From Biscogniauxia marginata (taxonomy: Eukaryota > Ascomycota > Sordariomycetes > Xylariales > Xylariaceae), in NCBI GenBank assembly GCA_022695795.1, contig MU404083.1, forward strand, positions 62,001 to 126,000: DNA of 64,000 bases, written 5' to 3'. Each line of letters starts with the position of its first letter. Position 1 is the first letter of the stretch. Both the position numbers and the translations under genes were made by a program. Under the pieces are notes generated by a model. That model had not been told where the DNA came from and searched no databases. It worked only from the letters and a program-made list of their open reading frames with translations. Positions 45,639-57,769 of this stretch are shown in pieces.

Positions 45639-45905
45639 AGGTGTGAAAATTTACTTACTAGTTTATATGTTCCCATGAACATCTTTCCAGAGATTCAACC
45701 CAATTTCCACACGAGGGTTTTATGCAATTTAGCTCGAGTCGCGATACAGCGGTCGAAGACTCGTTGTCTTTGTTACCAGATAAAAGGAAGCCATCGGTAA
45801 GTGGGACAAAGACTTCAAGCGGTTGCGGCGACAAAGATGACAGTCCAGTCTAGATAAAGATGTATCCAATATGGCGGTCGGTCGGTCGGTCAATATGATC
45901 GATGA

Positions 45906-46448
45906 TTAGACATCCAGCACAGGTCCTTGGTTACCATATATTGGGTCCTTCTGAAACCAAGATAATGTCTCAATGTTCTGCAATTTAGCCTCCTCTCCTT
46001 TCTTCCCATAGCACATGTCCCAATTGCATCCCCTAGGATAGCTTCCTACCATCTCGAATCCGCCTCTTTCTGTCATGTCGTCCAACAATCTATGTCCCAC
46101 GCCGGCTGGGATAATTAGTACATCGCCCTTTTCGACTACCTTCTTAACCTTGTCGGGATTGTCCTCTCCTCCAAAACAGAGTTTCGCCTTGCCTTGACTG
46201 ATGCATAGTACCTCGTGAGTCGTCGAATGAAAGTGAGTGGTGCTGTACATTGTGAATCTCCACTGAGGTTCCACGACGCCTATCGTAGTGAGATGTGACT
46301 CTATCGCTGACGCTGTGACTGATGACCGGGGGAACGCCTCATGATAATGTATCAGAGGCTTGTTATGGATGCTGGTGTTTGGAATGAGGTTATATGCTGG
46401 GATTTGGTGTGTGGAGACACGTAGTGACGCGAGAGGGTTGAGAGCCAT
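45906..46448 (-). CDS. Cupin-domain protein (YjlB-like)
   Basis: Single-exon gene, 180 residues, about the size of the bacterial YjlB-type cupins. Cupin motif 1 is HFHSTTHEVLCISQG with metal ligands His72, His74 and Glu79. Motif 2 is GDVLIIPAGVGHRLLD with His119 as the fourth ligand. The FGGEDNP loop between the motifs is characteristic of this subgroup. The C-terminal stretch (YPRGCNWDMCYG) also recurs in the family. No signal peptide; likely an intracellular single-domain metal protein, perhaps an isomerase or dioxygenase, but activity is unknown. The two tiny Cys-rich ORFs lie downstream on the same strand; no operon logic should be read into that in a fungus. Confidence 0.85.
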   Translation of the reverse strand: MALNPLASLRVSTHQIPAYNLIPNTSIHNKPLIHYHEAFPRSSVTASAIESHLTTIGVVEPQWRFTMYSTTHFHSTTHEVLCISQGKAKLCFGGEDNPDKVKKVVEKGDVLIIPAGVGHRLLDDMTERGGFEMVGSYPRGCNWDMCYGKKGEEAKLQNIETLSWFQKDPIYGNQGPVLDV

Positions 46449-47982
46449 CTTAGCCGTCTTTCGTAGTAAAACTAAATAGGGGGCAGAAGAAGAGGAACGG
46501 TGAGAAGCTTGTGAGGTAGAAGTAAGCTACGGGATGAGTGTCGACGAGGTGTAAGCAGGGGGATTGTTTGTCTATGACATCTACGATACAAATTCATCCC
46601 CCCTCATTGGATGATCCCACGTCATTCGCTTATGTGTTGGTGGTGTACGTAGATATGTAGATCATTGATCTGCTCAATCGTATTCATATATCAATTAATA
46701 ATTTAATACACATAGGTCGTTGTTACGAAGGGTTACCGGCGAATTAGCATTAGATAGAAAGGGGGGTTCAATTACGGGTAACACTTGTCGAAGCTAAGCC
46801 ATCATAACTGGCGCGAGGAGCGAGACACGAACAATGGAATTCTCAAACGACCTGTCCTTGAGGACATGGGTATCGTGCATGACTACGATGACGTATAATT
46901 CTCACAATTCCAATTTTCTGGATACATGTGTAGGTATGTGCATGACTGACCCGCAGGATTCCGGTTACTTGTGAATAAGTATGTACCATTATATATATAC
47001 TGTAATACCTCTAATTATATACTACCTTATCAAATATTTCCTATCTCGTTTTACTACAATATGATATTATATTACAATATTAGATACTTATTTCCAACAA
47101 CCTTGAATCAGGACTCATTAGCATATAGAAATGAAATAATGAAATATCAGTCCAAAATCTCATTATCTGGTCTAGCTGGACTTTTATCAACTATCCGAAG
47201 TGTGCGTTCTATTTAGCTGCTTCACCTGCACCCGGTGACCCCCCGGGAACGCGAGAGCTCATCCTTACAGCTTGGATCTCATCTAGAAGCGTTTAATGGT
47301 TACAGATTAATAGTCGCTGACTGCCGAGGCTGACGATATGGACGTAGTCACGATGTAAAAGCTACACAAGCAACAGTTACTAGAAGGCGCACTTCGAGTG
47401 AGTTTCAACTTTACCATTTCTTATGAATGACAGGCTGTAATTGGCGCAAGGAAAAGTACTGGTCATAACCTATAAACACCAGGAGCCACACACCACACAC
47501 GCAACCAACTAAAATTCTCCGAAGCCAATATTGACCTCATACGAATATCGATCTTTTTCATCCTGATATCCACTGAGGTTCAGCGTAAGGGGCAATTGGC
47601 CTTAAAAATGCTTCTCGAACTTAACTATCTATTATTACACCCCCCTTAAAACCTACATATTTAAATTACTAATAAAGCTTCAACGGCCTTATGCCACATC
47701 CCCGTATCCTCAATACAACTGCTCGCCTTCTTGATATCCTTCACGTACGCGCGACTCGGGTACATCCTAATCCGTCTTGGCAGGTTGTGATTCACGGGCA
47801 CCACGTAGCCTACAGCGAGCGGGGGCATGAAAAGCGTGGCTGCTATTCACTTGTGCAACTCTGGGGCTTCCGTATCTGTCTATGGTATTGTCCATTCATA
47901 GTGAGTACATTGCTTTGAAGACAGTTGCGAGACTGTAGATTGGTGACTTTCTTGTTGTACTTATCCCCCCCCCCCAACCTCC
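46449..47982. other. AT-rich gene-poor DNA
   Basis: Very AT-rich at 46970-47200. An 11-C run at 47965-47975. Short ORFs (75-81 codons) show no motif. No gene recognised. Confidence 0.5.
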
Positions 47983-48250
47983 CTAATCCACGAGTTCGCC
48001 TGGTGGATGATGCTGAAAATAGCCCGCTTCTCCTTGGGTACCGTGCACGGCGGCGTTCAGGAAGCGAGCCGTCGTCTGTAAATTGTTCAGCCTACTAGTT
48101 TAATGTTGGAATGTATGTAGGCGTCCTGCGCGAGCGCTAAGTGCGCGGACTGATAGACGATGGCGAACTGTCTGCCAGGGAGGATGGCACCCTCGACCGA
48201 CCCTTGGGCTCCTTCGGCTCTGTGATGGTGTCAAAGATGTGTGGCTTGTG
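47983..48250 (-). pseudogene. Fragment of an unidentified protein gene beside a solo LTR
   Basis: A protein-like frame gives EGAILPGRQFAIVYQSAHLA then LAQDAY, and after about 45 nt ending in TTTACAG resumes with TTARFLNAAVHGTQGEAGYF and a stop at 47983-47985. The interval between looks like an intron whose GT donor has been lost (ATACATT where GTACATT would fit). Upstream, HIFDTITEPKEP is in another frame, so at least one shift has occurred. The family is not recognised. The LTR starts 16 nt further upstream of this reading. Confidence 0.35.
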
Positions 48251-48265
48251 TACTTAAGGTAGTTA

Positions 48266-48390
48266 TGTTAAAATATGGGGTAAACGACCCCTGGCCTCCT
48301 GTATATATAGATGGGCTTCGCCCACCTACCTAGACTCACCTTGAGCCAATACACTTGATCCTATCCACACATTTCCGTCTCATCTCAACA
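48266..48390 (+). mobile_element. Solo LTR of a retrotransposon, with target-site duplication
   Basis: A 125-bp unit beginning TGTTAAAATATGGGG and ending CATCTCAACA, thus with the TG...CA ends of LTRs. It is flanked on both sides by the same five bases, AGTTA (48261-48265 and 48391-48395), the duplication size made by retroviral-type integrases. A TATA-like GTATATATAG lies at 48301-48310. No internal region, reverse transcriptase or second LTR is nearby, so this is a solo LTR left by recombination. A decayed relative is at 23404-23549 on the same strand. Confidence 0.85.
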
Positions 48391-48395
48391 AGTTA

Positions 48396-50692
48396 GGGTT
48401 GTCTGCACTATGTTGATATTATTGTTATTGTTCAGGTGCCTATGCATCCTTCTGGGCAGGCCTTGGTATGGCTGTGATCTAGTAATCTGTCACTGCTGCA
48501 CAATGTACACATAAGTAATGTGTTACGACTACCAACCCCCAGTGAAGTAATTATTCTGCCTTGGGCCCTCATGATAAGTTAAATACTTAGTTAGAAGCCC
48601 CCCATGCAGTTAGTTCCCAGTCTGTTTATATCGAAGGAGTGAGAGAAGCAGGTAGTACAGTGGCCAGAACGGCTTTCTACCAGATTACAAATCTCCATAC
48701 ATCATGGCAGGTACCAGACTATTCTAGGCCATTACGACCAGAGCTAAAAGCGTGAGTATATTTGACGAATAAATTGGAGGTTATCCGTAAGATATGATGA
48801 AGAACTATAAGGGACTTGAGAATAAATCTCAACCACTGTCTGTAGCCGTGACAGAGATCGGTGCTGGGGGGGAGGGGGGGGGAGGGAAGTGATTATAAAG
48901 AGTACTGGGTTTACATGTATTTCTGGGAATTTTCCTGCGCAAGAAACAGAAAAAAAGATATTATCCTCGAAGGTGGCACCGGAACAAGTCACACTGAACT
49001 AGTTTTGGTCATTATAGCAAGTTGGGCCATTTCTCACTCCATATTGCTTAATGTCCGTATGGTGAACACCCTTACTAGGAATTCGATAAGGGAAAGCATT
49101 TGAAGAATTGGTAGTAGAACTTGATTTATTCTAGGCCTTCTAACCGATCCTAGTGGTAGTTGGTGATACTAAGTTTAAGCTTCAAATGGTCTGTAGCATT
49201 GGTTATACATAACACCTCTACTAGGGTTTAGGACTACTACGAGGACCAGAGGTCAAAAGGTGGGTTAACGACCGTGCCTCAGACACATCCCGCAACCGTA
49301 TTAGGAGACATATATAGAACTAGGAGACGCCCTTTACAGAGGGAGGGTGGAGTTTCAGCTGCATAGTGCTCCTATCCATACGTAAGATGCTTCATAGAAC
49401 AGCCTGTGCCACCCTTTAATTCGACACTCTTGTTTAATAGATGCAGGGATATGTATGTATACACATGTCAGCATTTCATATCTGGAGAGATGAACTTCTG
49501 TCGTTAGGATTACGCTGAACCTGAACTGTTCCTATGAGTTTATGGTCATTCTAGCTGAGGGGATCATCTCTTCGACTGCATAAGTTTTTTTCTATTTCAT
49601 GATTGAAAGAGTTGGGTAGCCCCTGTGCTTTGATATGACTTGATCCTCGTTCAAGTCTATCTAACACATGTCGGATAATAACGAGAGACACCTCATAACC
49701 CGAATACCCCCCCAAACCCAATCCCGCTGCCCTATGATACGGTTTTCGGGAGATGTAACTGTTCCACTAGAACGACTTCCTAATTCAAAATCCGCCGCTC
49801 CACAGACTCCTAAGGGATGGGTATATCCAAGTAGCGAAAAAGAGACCAGTGTTTTGGGACGACGAGCGGTATGGAATAATGGATGCTAGATCTCACTTTA
49901 CTCATCTCTAATAATATTGTCTATGCTCCGCGTGGAATTGCTCATCAATCTCCTACCAACGATGAGCCGTTAGGTACTCGGAATGCTAGAGGATGGCTAC
50001 TCTGACGCAGATAGGAAAAGGCGCGAGGGGACACTCGTCGTCTCGTATTCGGGCTGCAAAGCGTGACTAAAAGAGGGTAATAATAAGTAGAAGCGTCACT
50101 ATTGATATAGCTGCTAGGGACCAGGAAGATGGATTCGAAGGCGGAGAATATGGATTGGTAAGAGTGACGGAACCCCCAGAGAAAATATAGGTATCTAAGC
50201 CACACTTGAAGAGGGTGCTAACATGTGATGTGGCTGGGTGGCCGAGTTCGTATTCGCATTTTCTATTCAGGGGCCAACTTGGCAAGCTTTTGTTTTTCTG
50301 GAAGGGGCCGTCTGATTTCCTAATCCCTGTCACCGCTTGCCATAATGCAGGTTCGGCATGATGTGATTGGTGACAAGTTGCCGAGCTAGGCGATTTGTAG
50401 TTAGCAGGCTAGCGGATATTACCCTGCAAGCTAACGGTAAGTTAAATTGGTGGATGCTAACTGATTAAAGTCGACTGAGTCGCATAAAAAAATCCAAGTC
50501 CCTTTTCTTCCTGCTCAATGCAAAGACGAAAACGCGACCACGAACTTCTTGCTCACGATTGATTCCTCTCGCCGTCGGACTCCGGATACGACTAATTGAC
50601 CACACACTTCCTCAGTGTATCAATCCTTCAGAAGCAGGGTCAATATATATATATATAAACCGGTCAAGAGTTCGACATCACAATTAGTCAAC
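48396..50692. other. Gene-poor region before ERG6
   Basis: No gene recognised. G-rich tract at 48866-48888. Short ORFs up to 88 codons have no motif. The ERG6 promoter lies at the right end, with an ATATATATATA stretch at 50643-50655 that may act as the TATA region about 40 nt upstream of the start codon. Confidence 0.5.
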
Positions 50693-52013
50693 ATGGCCAC
50701 CGTTAAACCCGGACTCGAGAGGCAGGACAGGGAGCGTGACGCCGCATTCAACAAGGCCATGCACGGCAAATCTGCCCAGGCTACGGGAGGCATTCGTGCT
50801 ATGTTCAGCAAAGGCGCCGACGCGAAGAAAGCAGCCGTTGATGAGTACTTCAAGCACTGGGACAACCAGGCCGCGAAGAACGAGACGGAGGAAGACCGAG
50901 CTGTTAGTCCAACCTCTTTTATGTCCCGTATCTGGCTAACATGATCATTCTCCCAGAAACGCACTGCTGAATACGCCACATTGACGAGGCAGTAAGTCAC
51001 AAACATGTCCAGCTTCCACTACACCGATCATTCCTGAACTGACACGTTCTTAGCTACTACAACCTCGCGACCGATCTGTACGAGTACGGTTGGGGTCAGT
51101 CCTTCCACTTCTGCCGTTACTCAATTGGAGAGAACTTCTACCAGGCTATCGCACGGCATGAACACTACCTTGCACACCAAATCGGCATCAAGGAGGGCAT
51201 GAAAGTGCTCGACGTTGGCTGTGGTGTCGGTGGACCTGCTCGGGAGATCGCCAAGTTTACTGGTTGTCATGTCACGGGTCTGAACAACAACGACTACCAG
51301 ATCGAACGCGCCACCGTATATGCGCACAAGGAGGGCCTGTCAAAGCAATTGAAATTTGTAAAGGGTGACTTCATGGTGAGTACATATCGCATTGAAGTAC
51401 TGCGTGCTGCTGTTTCGTGCTAATTTAACTTGTGCAGCAAATGGATTTCCCTGACAACAGCTTCGATGCGGTTTACGCTATTGAGGCCACCGTCCACGCG
51501 CCTAAGCTAGCAGGTGTCTACAGTGAGATCTTCCGTGTGCTGAAGCCCGGCGGCGTCTTTGGCGTGTACGAGTGGTTGATGACGGACGACTATGACAATG
51601 ACAACCTCGAGCACCGTGAAATCCGGCTAGGCATCGAGCTGGGTGATGGCATCTCCAACATGGTGACGATCTCGGAAGGTGTCGAAGCCATGAAGGTTGC
51701 CGGATTTGACCTTTTACATCACGAGGATCTCGCAGACCGTCCCGACGAGATCCCATGGTACTGGCCGTTGGCTGGCCGGTGGAAATACATGCAGTCGGTA
51801 TTCGATGCCCCTACTATTGCACGTATGACATGGTGGGGACGTGCGCTTGCACATAACTTTGCGGGTCTCCTAGAAATCTTGAAGATTGCACCAGCCGGTA
51901 CCAAGAAGACGGCCGATAGCCTGGGTATCGCCGCTGACTCCTTGGTTGCTGGCGCCGAAAAGCATTTGTTTACCCCTATGTACTTGATGGTTGGAAAGAA
52001 GCCCGAGCAATAA
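50693..52013 (+). CDS. ERG6: Sterol 24-C-methyltransferase
   Basis: Transfers a methyl group from S-adenosylmethionine to C-24 of zymosterol or lanosterol in ergosterol synthesis, at ER and lipid droplets. Four exons: 50693-50902, 50957-50991, 51054-51375 and 51438-52013, all GT-AG (donors GTTAGT, GTAAGT, GTGAGT); the 35-nt exon 2 is very short. The product has 380 residues, the normal length. The sterol-binding aromatic segment [14 protein letters not shown] is at about 91-104, SAM motif [14 protein letters not shown] at about 134-146, and the Erg6-specific acidic motif [11 protein letters not shown] follows the third intron. The C-terminal sterol-methyltransferase domain (WYWPLAGRW onwards) is complete. 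Start chosen at the ATG after AGTCAAC, just before [16 protein letters not shown]. The next gene downstream, on the same strand, is the PDH E1-beta gene. Confidence 0.96.
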
Positions 52014-53227
52014 GCATGTCTTATTCTTAATTACCTTGATACTTTGCCACGAAAGAAACGGAAAAATGGATAGAATATGGGAGTAATGTCGATAAACGCC
52101 TATTAATAATGGGCCACAAGGACGCTATCCGATGACGGGGCTTGCTGGGCGTAAGGCCTCGGATGGGGAACTTTGGCCTCTTCGGTGTAATATAATTGAA
52201 GAGTGTATTTACATTGCATTGCATTGGAAAGGGACTGCAAATAATCGACGCTTGAAGGATTATGGCGATGTCGCAATGTGTAAGAGCAAAAATAGTGAAG
52301 TTGATTACTAAATTTCACTCGTACCTGAGATAAATGCTGTATAGAGTTGTGCCTATCTGCAAATACTTGTTTAAATATAGGTATGTACCTTACATAGGTA
52401 GGTACCTATGCAATCTGTATTTGTCTTACAAAAGAGTTAAAACTATGGATAACATTCAACTCTATGCATCTGGCCGCTGTTGAAGGGGTACCTAATAGGC
52501 ATACTACTTCTGTTTCTGTTAGTGTTTTTGTGTGACAGTACTTTGTATGTAACGCAGACGTAAGACCTATCGGGTATTACGTGTTTCCAGCAAACGGATC
52601 CCCAACGGAGGAAGAGATAAGCTCCCGAACGAGAGCATATCTTGATAAGACTCGGCCGATAGGTTAATCGTTTGACCATTTCGTGATCATTTGGATAGGA
52701 TAATCTAAGTAAATGTACTATCTAGAGACAATCGAATAAGATTCGACTATTTCGCGCGCTGCTTGTAGGTTGGCGACTTGTTAAAGCTGAGCTTAATACC
52801 CTAATACTACCTTAGGTATGTACTACCTAATCGCTACAATTCATAGCGACGGTATCGGGGAAAGTTCAGGTGGGTCGGACGATTCGTCAATGGGAGTCCC
52901 GAAAGGGTCCTTACGCTAAACCGAAGATGGACTAGCGAGTCCATTCCGCCCAACAAGCTTGTTCCTATTCCATCCGGAGGGTTAAAAAAAAGTTGGGAAA
53001 GTGCGCGCGCCGATAACTGCAACTCCAAAAAAGGGCTTACGGGAGCTAAAAGAAAATAATAAAAAATCACTCTTCACCTTTTCTCCCATCATCCTTCGAC
53101 CGGTCATCTGCCCCGAAACGCCTCGCCATTCCGCTATCTCGAGTCGGCCGGAATCTTCAATTCAATTCCCCTTTGTCTCCCTCCCCTCTTTTACGACTCG
53201 AGCTTTCGCCATCTCCAAGAGAACAAA
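52014..53227. other. Intergenic region between ERG6 and PDB1
   Basis: No gene recognised. TAGG/CCTA motifs at 52380-52410 (GTACCTTACATAGGTAGGTA and similar) and 52806-52830. Pyrimidine-rich leader of the PDB1 gene at 53080-53227. Confidence 0.55.
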
Positions 53228-54448
53228 ATGTCCCGCTACCTCCGGCCCGCCGCTCGACTAGCTGCCTCTGCTCGCGCCGTAGCCTCAGCTCCCCGAACCC
53301 TTCCCCGATTCTCACCTGCTGCCGCCGCCTTCTCCGTCTCGCAACGAAGGACGTTCGCCGATGTCAAGGGAACGAAGGACTACACGGTCCGAGAGGCCCT
53401 GAACGAGGCGATGGCCGAGGAGCTCGAGGCAAACGAGAAGGTTTTCATTATTGGCGAGGAGGTTGCGCAGTACAATGGCGCATATAAGGTCACCAAGGGC
53501 CTGCTGGATCGTTTTGGCGACAAGAGAGTCATCGACACACCTATCACCGAGAGCGGGTTCACCGGTCTGGCCGTCGGTGCTGCGTTGAGTGGTCTAGCAC
53601 CTGTGGTGAGTAGAGGAGATTCCCAAGTCCTATCTCGGTAGCTGTGACCGTGATAAGTCAGGACGCTGACCGACCATCGCGATGCATAGGTTGAGTTCAT
53701 GACCTTCAACTTCGCCATGCAGGCCATCGATCAGATCGTCAACAGTGCCGCCAAAACCCTCTACATGTCTGGCGGCATCCAGCCCTGCAACATCACCTTC
53801 CGTGGCCCCAATGGTTTCGCTGCCGGTGTTGGCGCCCAGCACTCTCAGGATTACAGCGCCTGGTACGGATCTATTCCCGGCTTGAAGGTTGTTTCTCCTT
53901 GGTCCGCCGAAGACGCCAAAGGCCTACTGAAGGCTGCTATCCGTGACCCTAATCCCGTCTGTGTCCTCGAGAACGAACTAATGTACGGTGTTTCGTTCCC
54001 TATGTCCGAGGCTGCGCAAAAAGATGATTTCGTTCTACCGTTCGGCAAGGCAAAGGTCGAGCGCCAGGGCAAGGATCTTACCCTGGTTTCCCTCTCTCGT
54101 ACTGTCGGCCAGTGCATGGTTGCCGCCGAGGCACTGCAGAAGAAGTACGGCGTCGAAGCTGAAGTTATCAACCTGCGATCTGTCAAGCCGCTAGACATCG
54201 AAAGCATTGTCAGATCGGTTAAGAAGACCCACCGCCTGATCTCGGTTGAGTCCGGATTCCCCTTCGCCGGTATGGGCGCCGAGATCCTCGCCACCACCAT
54301 GGAGTATGCCTTCGACTATCTGGATGCCCCTGCGCAACGTATCACCGGCGCTGAAGTCCCCACACCCTATGCTCAGGGACTCGAGCAGATGAGTTTCCCG
54401 ACCGAGCAACTGATCGAAGACTTCTCCGCCAAACTTCTACGAGTATAA
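53228..54448 (+). CDS. PDB1: Pyruvate dehydrogenase E1 component subunit beta, mitochondrial
   Basis: Beta subunit of the thiamine-diphosphate E1 enzyme that decarboxylates pyruvate in the mitochondrial matrix and feeds acetyl-CoA into the citric acid cycle. Exons 53228-53605 and 53690-54448 join in phase 0 across an 84-nt intron (GTGAGT...CATAG) to 378 residues. The first 42 residues are an Arg/Ala/Ser-rich mitochondrial presequence ending near SQRRTFA. The thiamine-activating glutamate is Glu108 in [57 protein letters not shown] and LENELMYGV are diagnostic E1-beta blocks, and the C-terminal transketolase-C domain ([23 protein letters not shown]) is complete. Strong codon bias fits an abundant protein. 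Confidence 0.97.
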
Positions 54449-56268
54449 GAAGCAAATTAAAAAAAGAAATTTATATTTTCTTTAAAAAAGAAAGTTTAAA
54501 GGGGGTTAAAGGTAGACCGGGCATGGGGTTATGGGTGTGTGTGCGCGTAGGTGATGTGTTATGCAATGTACAATAATGATTACGGCACGGGAGGAATTGT
54601 CTTAAGGGTTAGACTTATGAAGGCACTTTCCAACAAAGCTTTGCGTGGGACTCCTTTTTATCGCGAGCGCTATGGAAGACAGCGAAACCCCTTTTTGAAA
54701 GTTGATGATATCTGACGAGGTCACCGTACCGAGATACTCTAATGCGAAGGTGGTCCTATGCTCGCCTCTATACCATATATACCCATTATTAAGGCCAATG
54801 GCTACGAAACGACCTAGATACGGCAGCATTTTTGACTACAATAGTTCTCGTCAAATAGAGAAGTGAGAATATGTAACCTAGCCGGAGATAGTAGGGAACC
54901 ACCCGACCCCGACGTTTTACCTACCTAGGCAGAGCTTGTAATTTTCTTTAGGAAGTTGAACGTCAAAGGGAAATATGTGCAAGGCAGCCGGAAAGCAGCC
55001 GACGTGGCTTGCTGTAGGACGCATACATGGCATGTCACCTTAGCGTGTCATGCATGAGACACACGTTTATGCCGGCATACCTACCCTAAACTAAACCTAC
55101 GCCGGATCTTCAGAAGTTGAAGGGAGTTGAGAGTGGAGGGAGAGGGGAAGATGTAGGTACTGTACTGTTATGTACCTAGGTTGGTAGCTTACAACTTGTT
55201 CCACCGCGTGTTCCTTTCTGTCTATTGGGGTGGAGGTTGGTTGGTTATTGGCCAATTCGATGGATTAGACGAGTGGAATGAGCTCTTGGTTGTATAGTAT
55301 GTAAGTGTATGTATCTGTATGTATGTATATATAATACGAACTCGGTACATCTTCTGTGCTGGCCGCCACCGCCACTATCTCCGCCGTAGCCGACAGGACG
55401 TTGTTGGATTTGCCTGCCCATCAGACCTTGTTTAAAGAAAGGGAGAGGGGAAGAAGAAGAAAAAGAAACCTGGCAAGGGAGGCCTGGCCTCCCGTTCGGC
55501 CATGTCAGATTTCACCTGCATTTGCCCATCTGCCAACCTGTCCCCGGACCTGTCAAGTTTGACCTTGGCTGCCAAATCTGGCCGAAGGATGCGTGTCTCG
55601 GGGCAGTGGTCATTTCGCTTGCCCGCTGCGCCCACAAAATTCCCGGCCCGTTTTCTCAATATTTTCATCTCGTTTCGTTTTTTTTTATTTCTAATTCCCG
55701 ACTAACTAACACATACCCGACCGAGCTAGGTAGGTATGTATGTACCAAGCATCGATGAGGGCAATCAACCTCGGTATCCCGCAACACACTTACCTATTGG
55801 AAATCCATATCGGCGCCGCCAAACGACGAATGTCATGGCGCTTGAGACATGCATACCGATAAATAAATAAAAATTCTGGGGCTAGCTAACTTACCAACGA
55901 GTTGTTCGGCCAGTCGGTCAGTCGTTCAGTCAAACGGAGTTGACGTGTAAGATGGATTAGATAGAATAGCCTGTCCGATAGACGCGGCGGTAGCATGGCA
56001 CGGCATACATCCATTATTATTAGCTTATATCTCACCTTGACATGTTCACTCCGCACCAAAAGCCTTTTGTTTCAGGGCATGACGAGCTAACCTACCTAGT
56101 TATAATATAATGTACGGTTTAGCTAGGAAGCTATCTATATGTAGGTATGTAGCTTGGCTGGGCCCATCTCCACTTGGTCAAGTTATTCAATCCGTCTTTC
56201 TCCGCTTCTCCTCATGACCTGGTCCCTTTTCTGGACTCTTCCCCTCCCCGACAGATAGACATACATAT

Positions 56269-56288
56269 AGGTAGGTAGGTAGGTAGGA
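56269..56288. repeat. Tetranucleotide microsatellite (GTAG)n
   Basis: About five consecutive GTAG units. Example of the TAGG/CCTA motif family scattered through the intergenic DNA of this window. Confidence 0.85.
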
Positions 56289-57310
56289 TATGATCGAGGT
56301 TCCAATGTACGGTGTAGATAGAAGATAGACAAGTCAAACACACAACCCCGCGGCGCAGCAACTATGCACCTACAAGTTTCAACATCGAAATATTTATTTA
56401 TATATGATACCTTTACCTTGTATATGAAAAAGATGAAAAAGGACAGAAATAAAAACCAAATAATGAGGAAAATTGAAACACATGCACATAACATCATAGA
56501 CTGTGGCCAAGTCTTACTAGTATAAGTATAGTTAGTGTAAGTACTATAGGTATAGTCTACTTATTCAAGTGCGCTTCTTCCCCACACGGCACGGTTCGGT
56601 CTTCTGGAACTGGGCCGGGCATCTCATGATTCTTTTTAGTCCATTCCTTCCTCGTTAACTAGCGGTATTACATGCTTATCAAATACAGCAGACTGAGATA
56701 GCACATCAATAAGACTACTAATAAGGTTTAAGGCTAAGGTAGGTAGTAGGTAAATCATCTACTCTTATATACTTACCTCTAACTACCTACCTAGGTTATA
56801 GGTACTCAATGTAGACTGTATATCATAACCTACCTGCCTACCTTACATCTACCTACATTGCATATAGACGACGTACGTAAACGTACATACATACATACGA
56901 CGTTATCCAAAGATAGCCGAGAGACACGTCCCCGTTGGCCCCCGTCCGTCCGCCTCTTGGAGGGAGAGACTAGGAGACAGAGAGAAAATATCCCGAAAGG
57001 AAAGGTGCATACCCATCGCCATCGCATACGCTTGCGACGCCCCGAGGCGAATCCTGTCATCGCTCCAACAAGCCACCACCTGCATTCGTACCAGACGTAC
57101 ATATACCTCCTATACATACGCAACGTGTTATACCTACGTACATTCATACATCTACCTGTCTTACCCCGCGCCGCGCCGGTCATCATTGCGATTTTGGTGG
57201 TTGGTGCCTTTTTCATTTTCTTCGGTGGTGCTATTAGAGTGGGTTGGATTTCTTAAATGCGGTGATCCCGATCTTCCCCTAGTCTCTAGTGCCTCTCACT
57301 TTCTCTCGGC

Positions 57311-57332
57311 CTGTCTGTCTGTCTGTCTGTCT
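57311..57332. repeat. Tetranucleotide microsatellite (CTGT)n
   Basis: Five CTGT units followed by CT, within the CT-rich region upstream of the LaeA-like gene. Confidence 0.85.
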
Positions 57333-57769
57333 CGTGTCTTTTCTTCCAATAGCATTTTCTTGTTGGTTACTGTTCCCTCTTTTTTCTTCTTCTTCTTGTT
57401 CTAGAAAAAGGCTAGTCCTTCCTCGCGTCTTTCCGGTTCTCCTCCTCTGCTTTTGGCTTCTTTCACTTTTTCTGTCATTTTTTGGATTTGTGCTCCTTTT
57501 TCATCTCTTTCGTCCCCACTTGGGGGTATATATATATAAGACAGAGTGACCGCCTCTGCGCGAATTCGACAGCGAAGAGAGAGAGAGAGGCGGATCGATC
57601 CTCGCGACCAAAGAAAGGAAACAGGAGATCGAACTGAGGGACCGCACAATATCGGTATTGATATCGGCTCCTAGATAAGTTCATACGTAGGTACCTACCT
57701 ACTATTTTCAAGCGTCGCGCGCGCGCGAGAGAGCACACATACACGCAAAGCTCCCATCACCGCACAAAA

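Larger units (their letters stand above)
54449..57769. other. Intergenic region of 3.3 kb, microsatellites
   Basis: No gene recognised, though short ORFs of 60-132 codons occur. Simple repeats include GTAG at 56269-56288 and CTGT at 57311-57332, plus many CCTA/TAGG motifs (54920, 56735, 56785, 57690). The right half, from about 57180, is CT-rich and probably a long 5' leader or promoter of the LaeA-like gene; regulators of this kind often have long leaders (inference). Confidence 0.5.

Noticed and set aside
56269..56288. Telomere-like repeat
   Set aside because: Unit is TAGG, not the TTAGGG of fungal telomeres, and it is short and internal.
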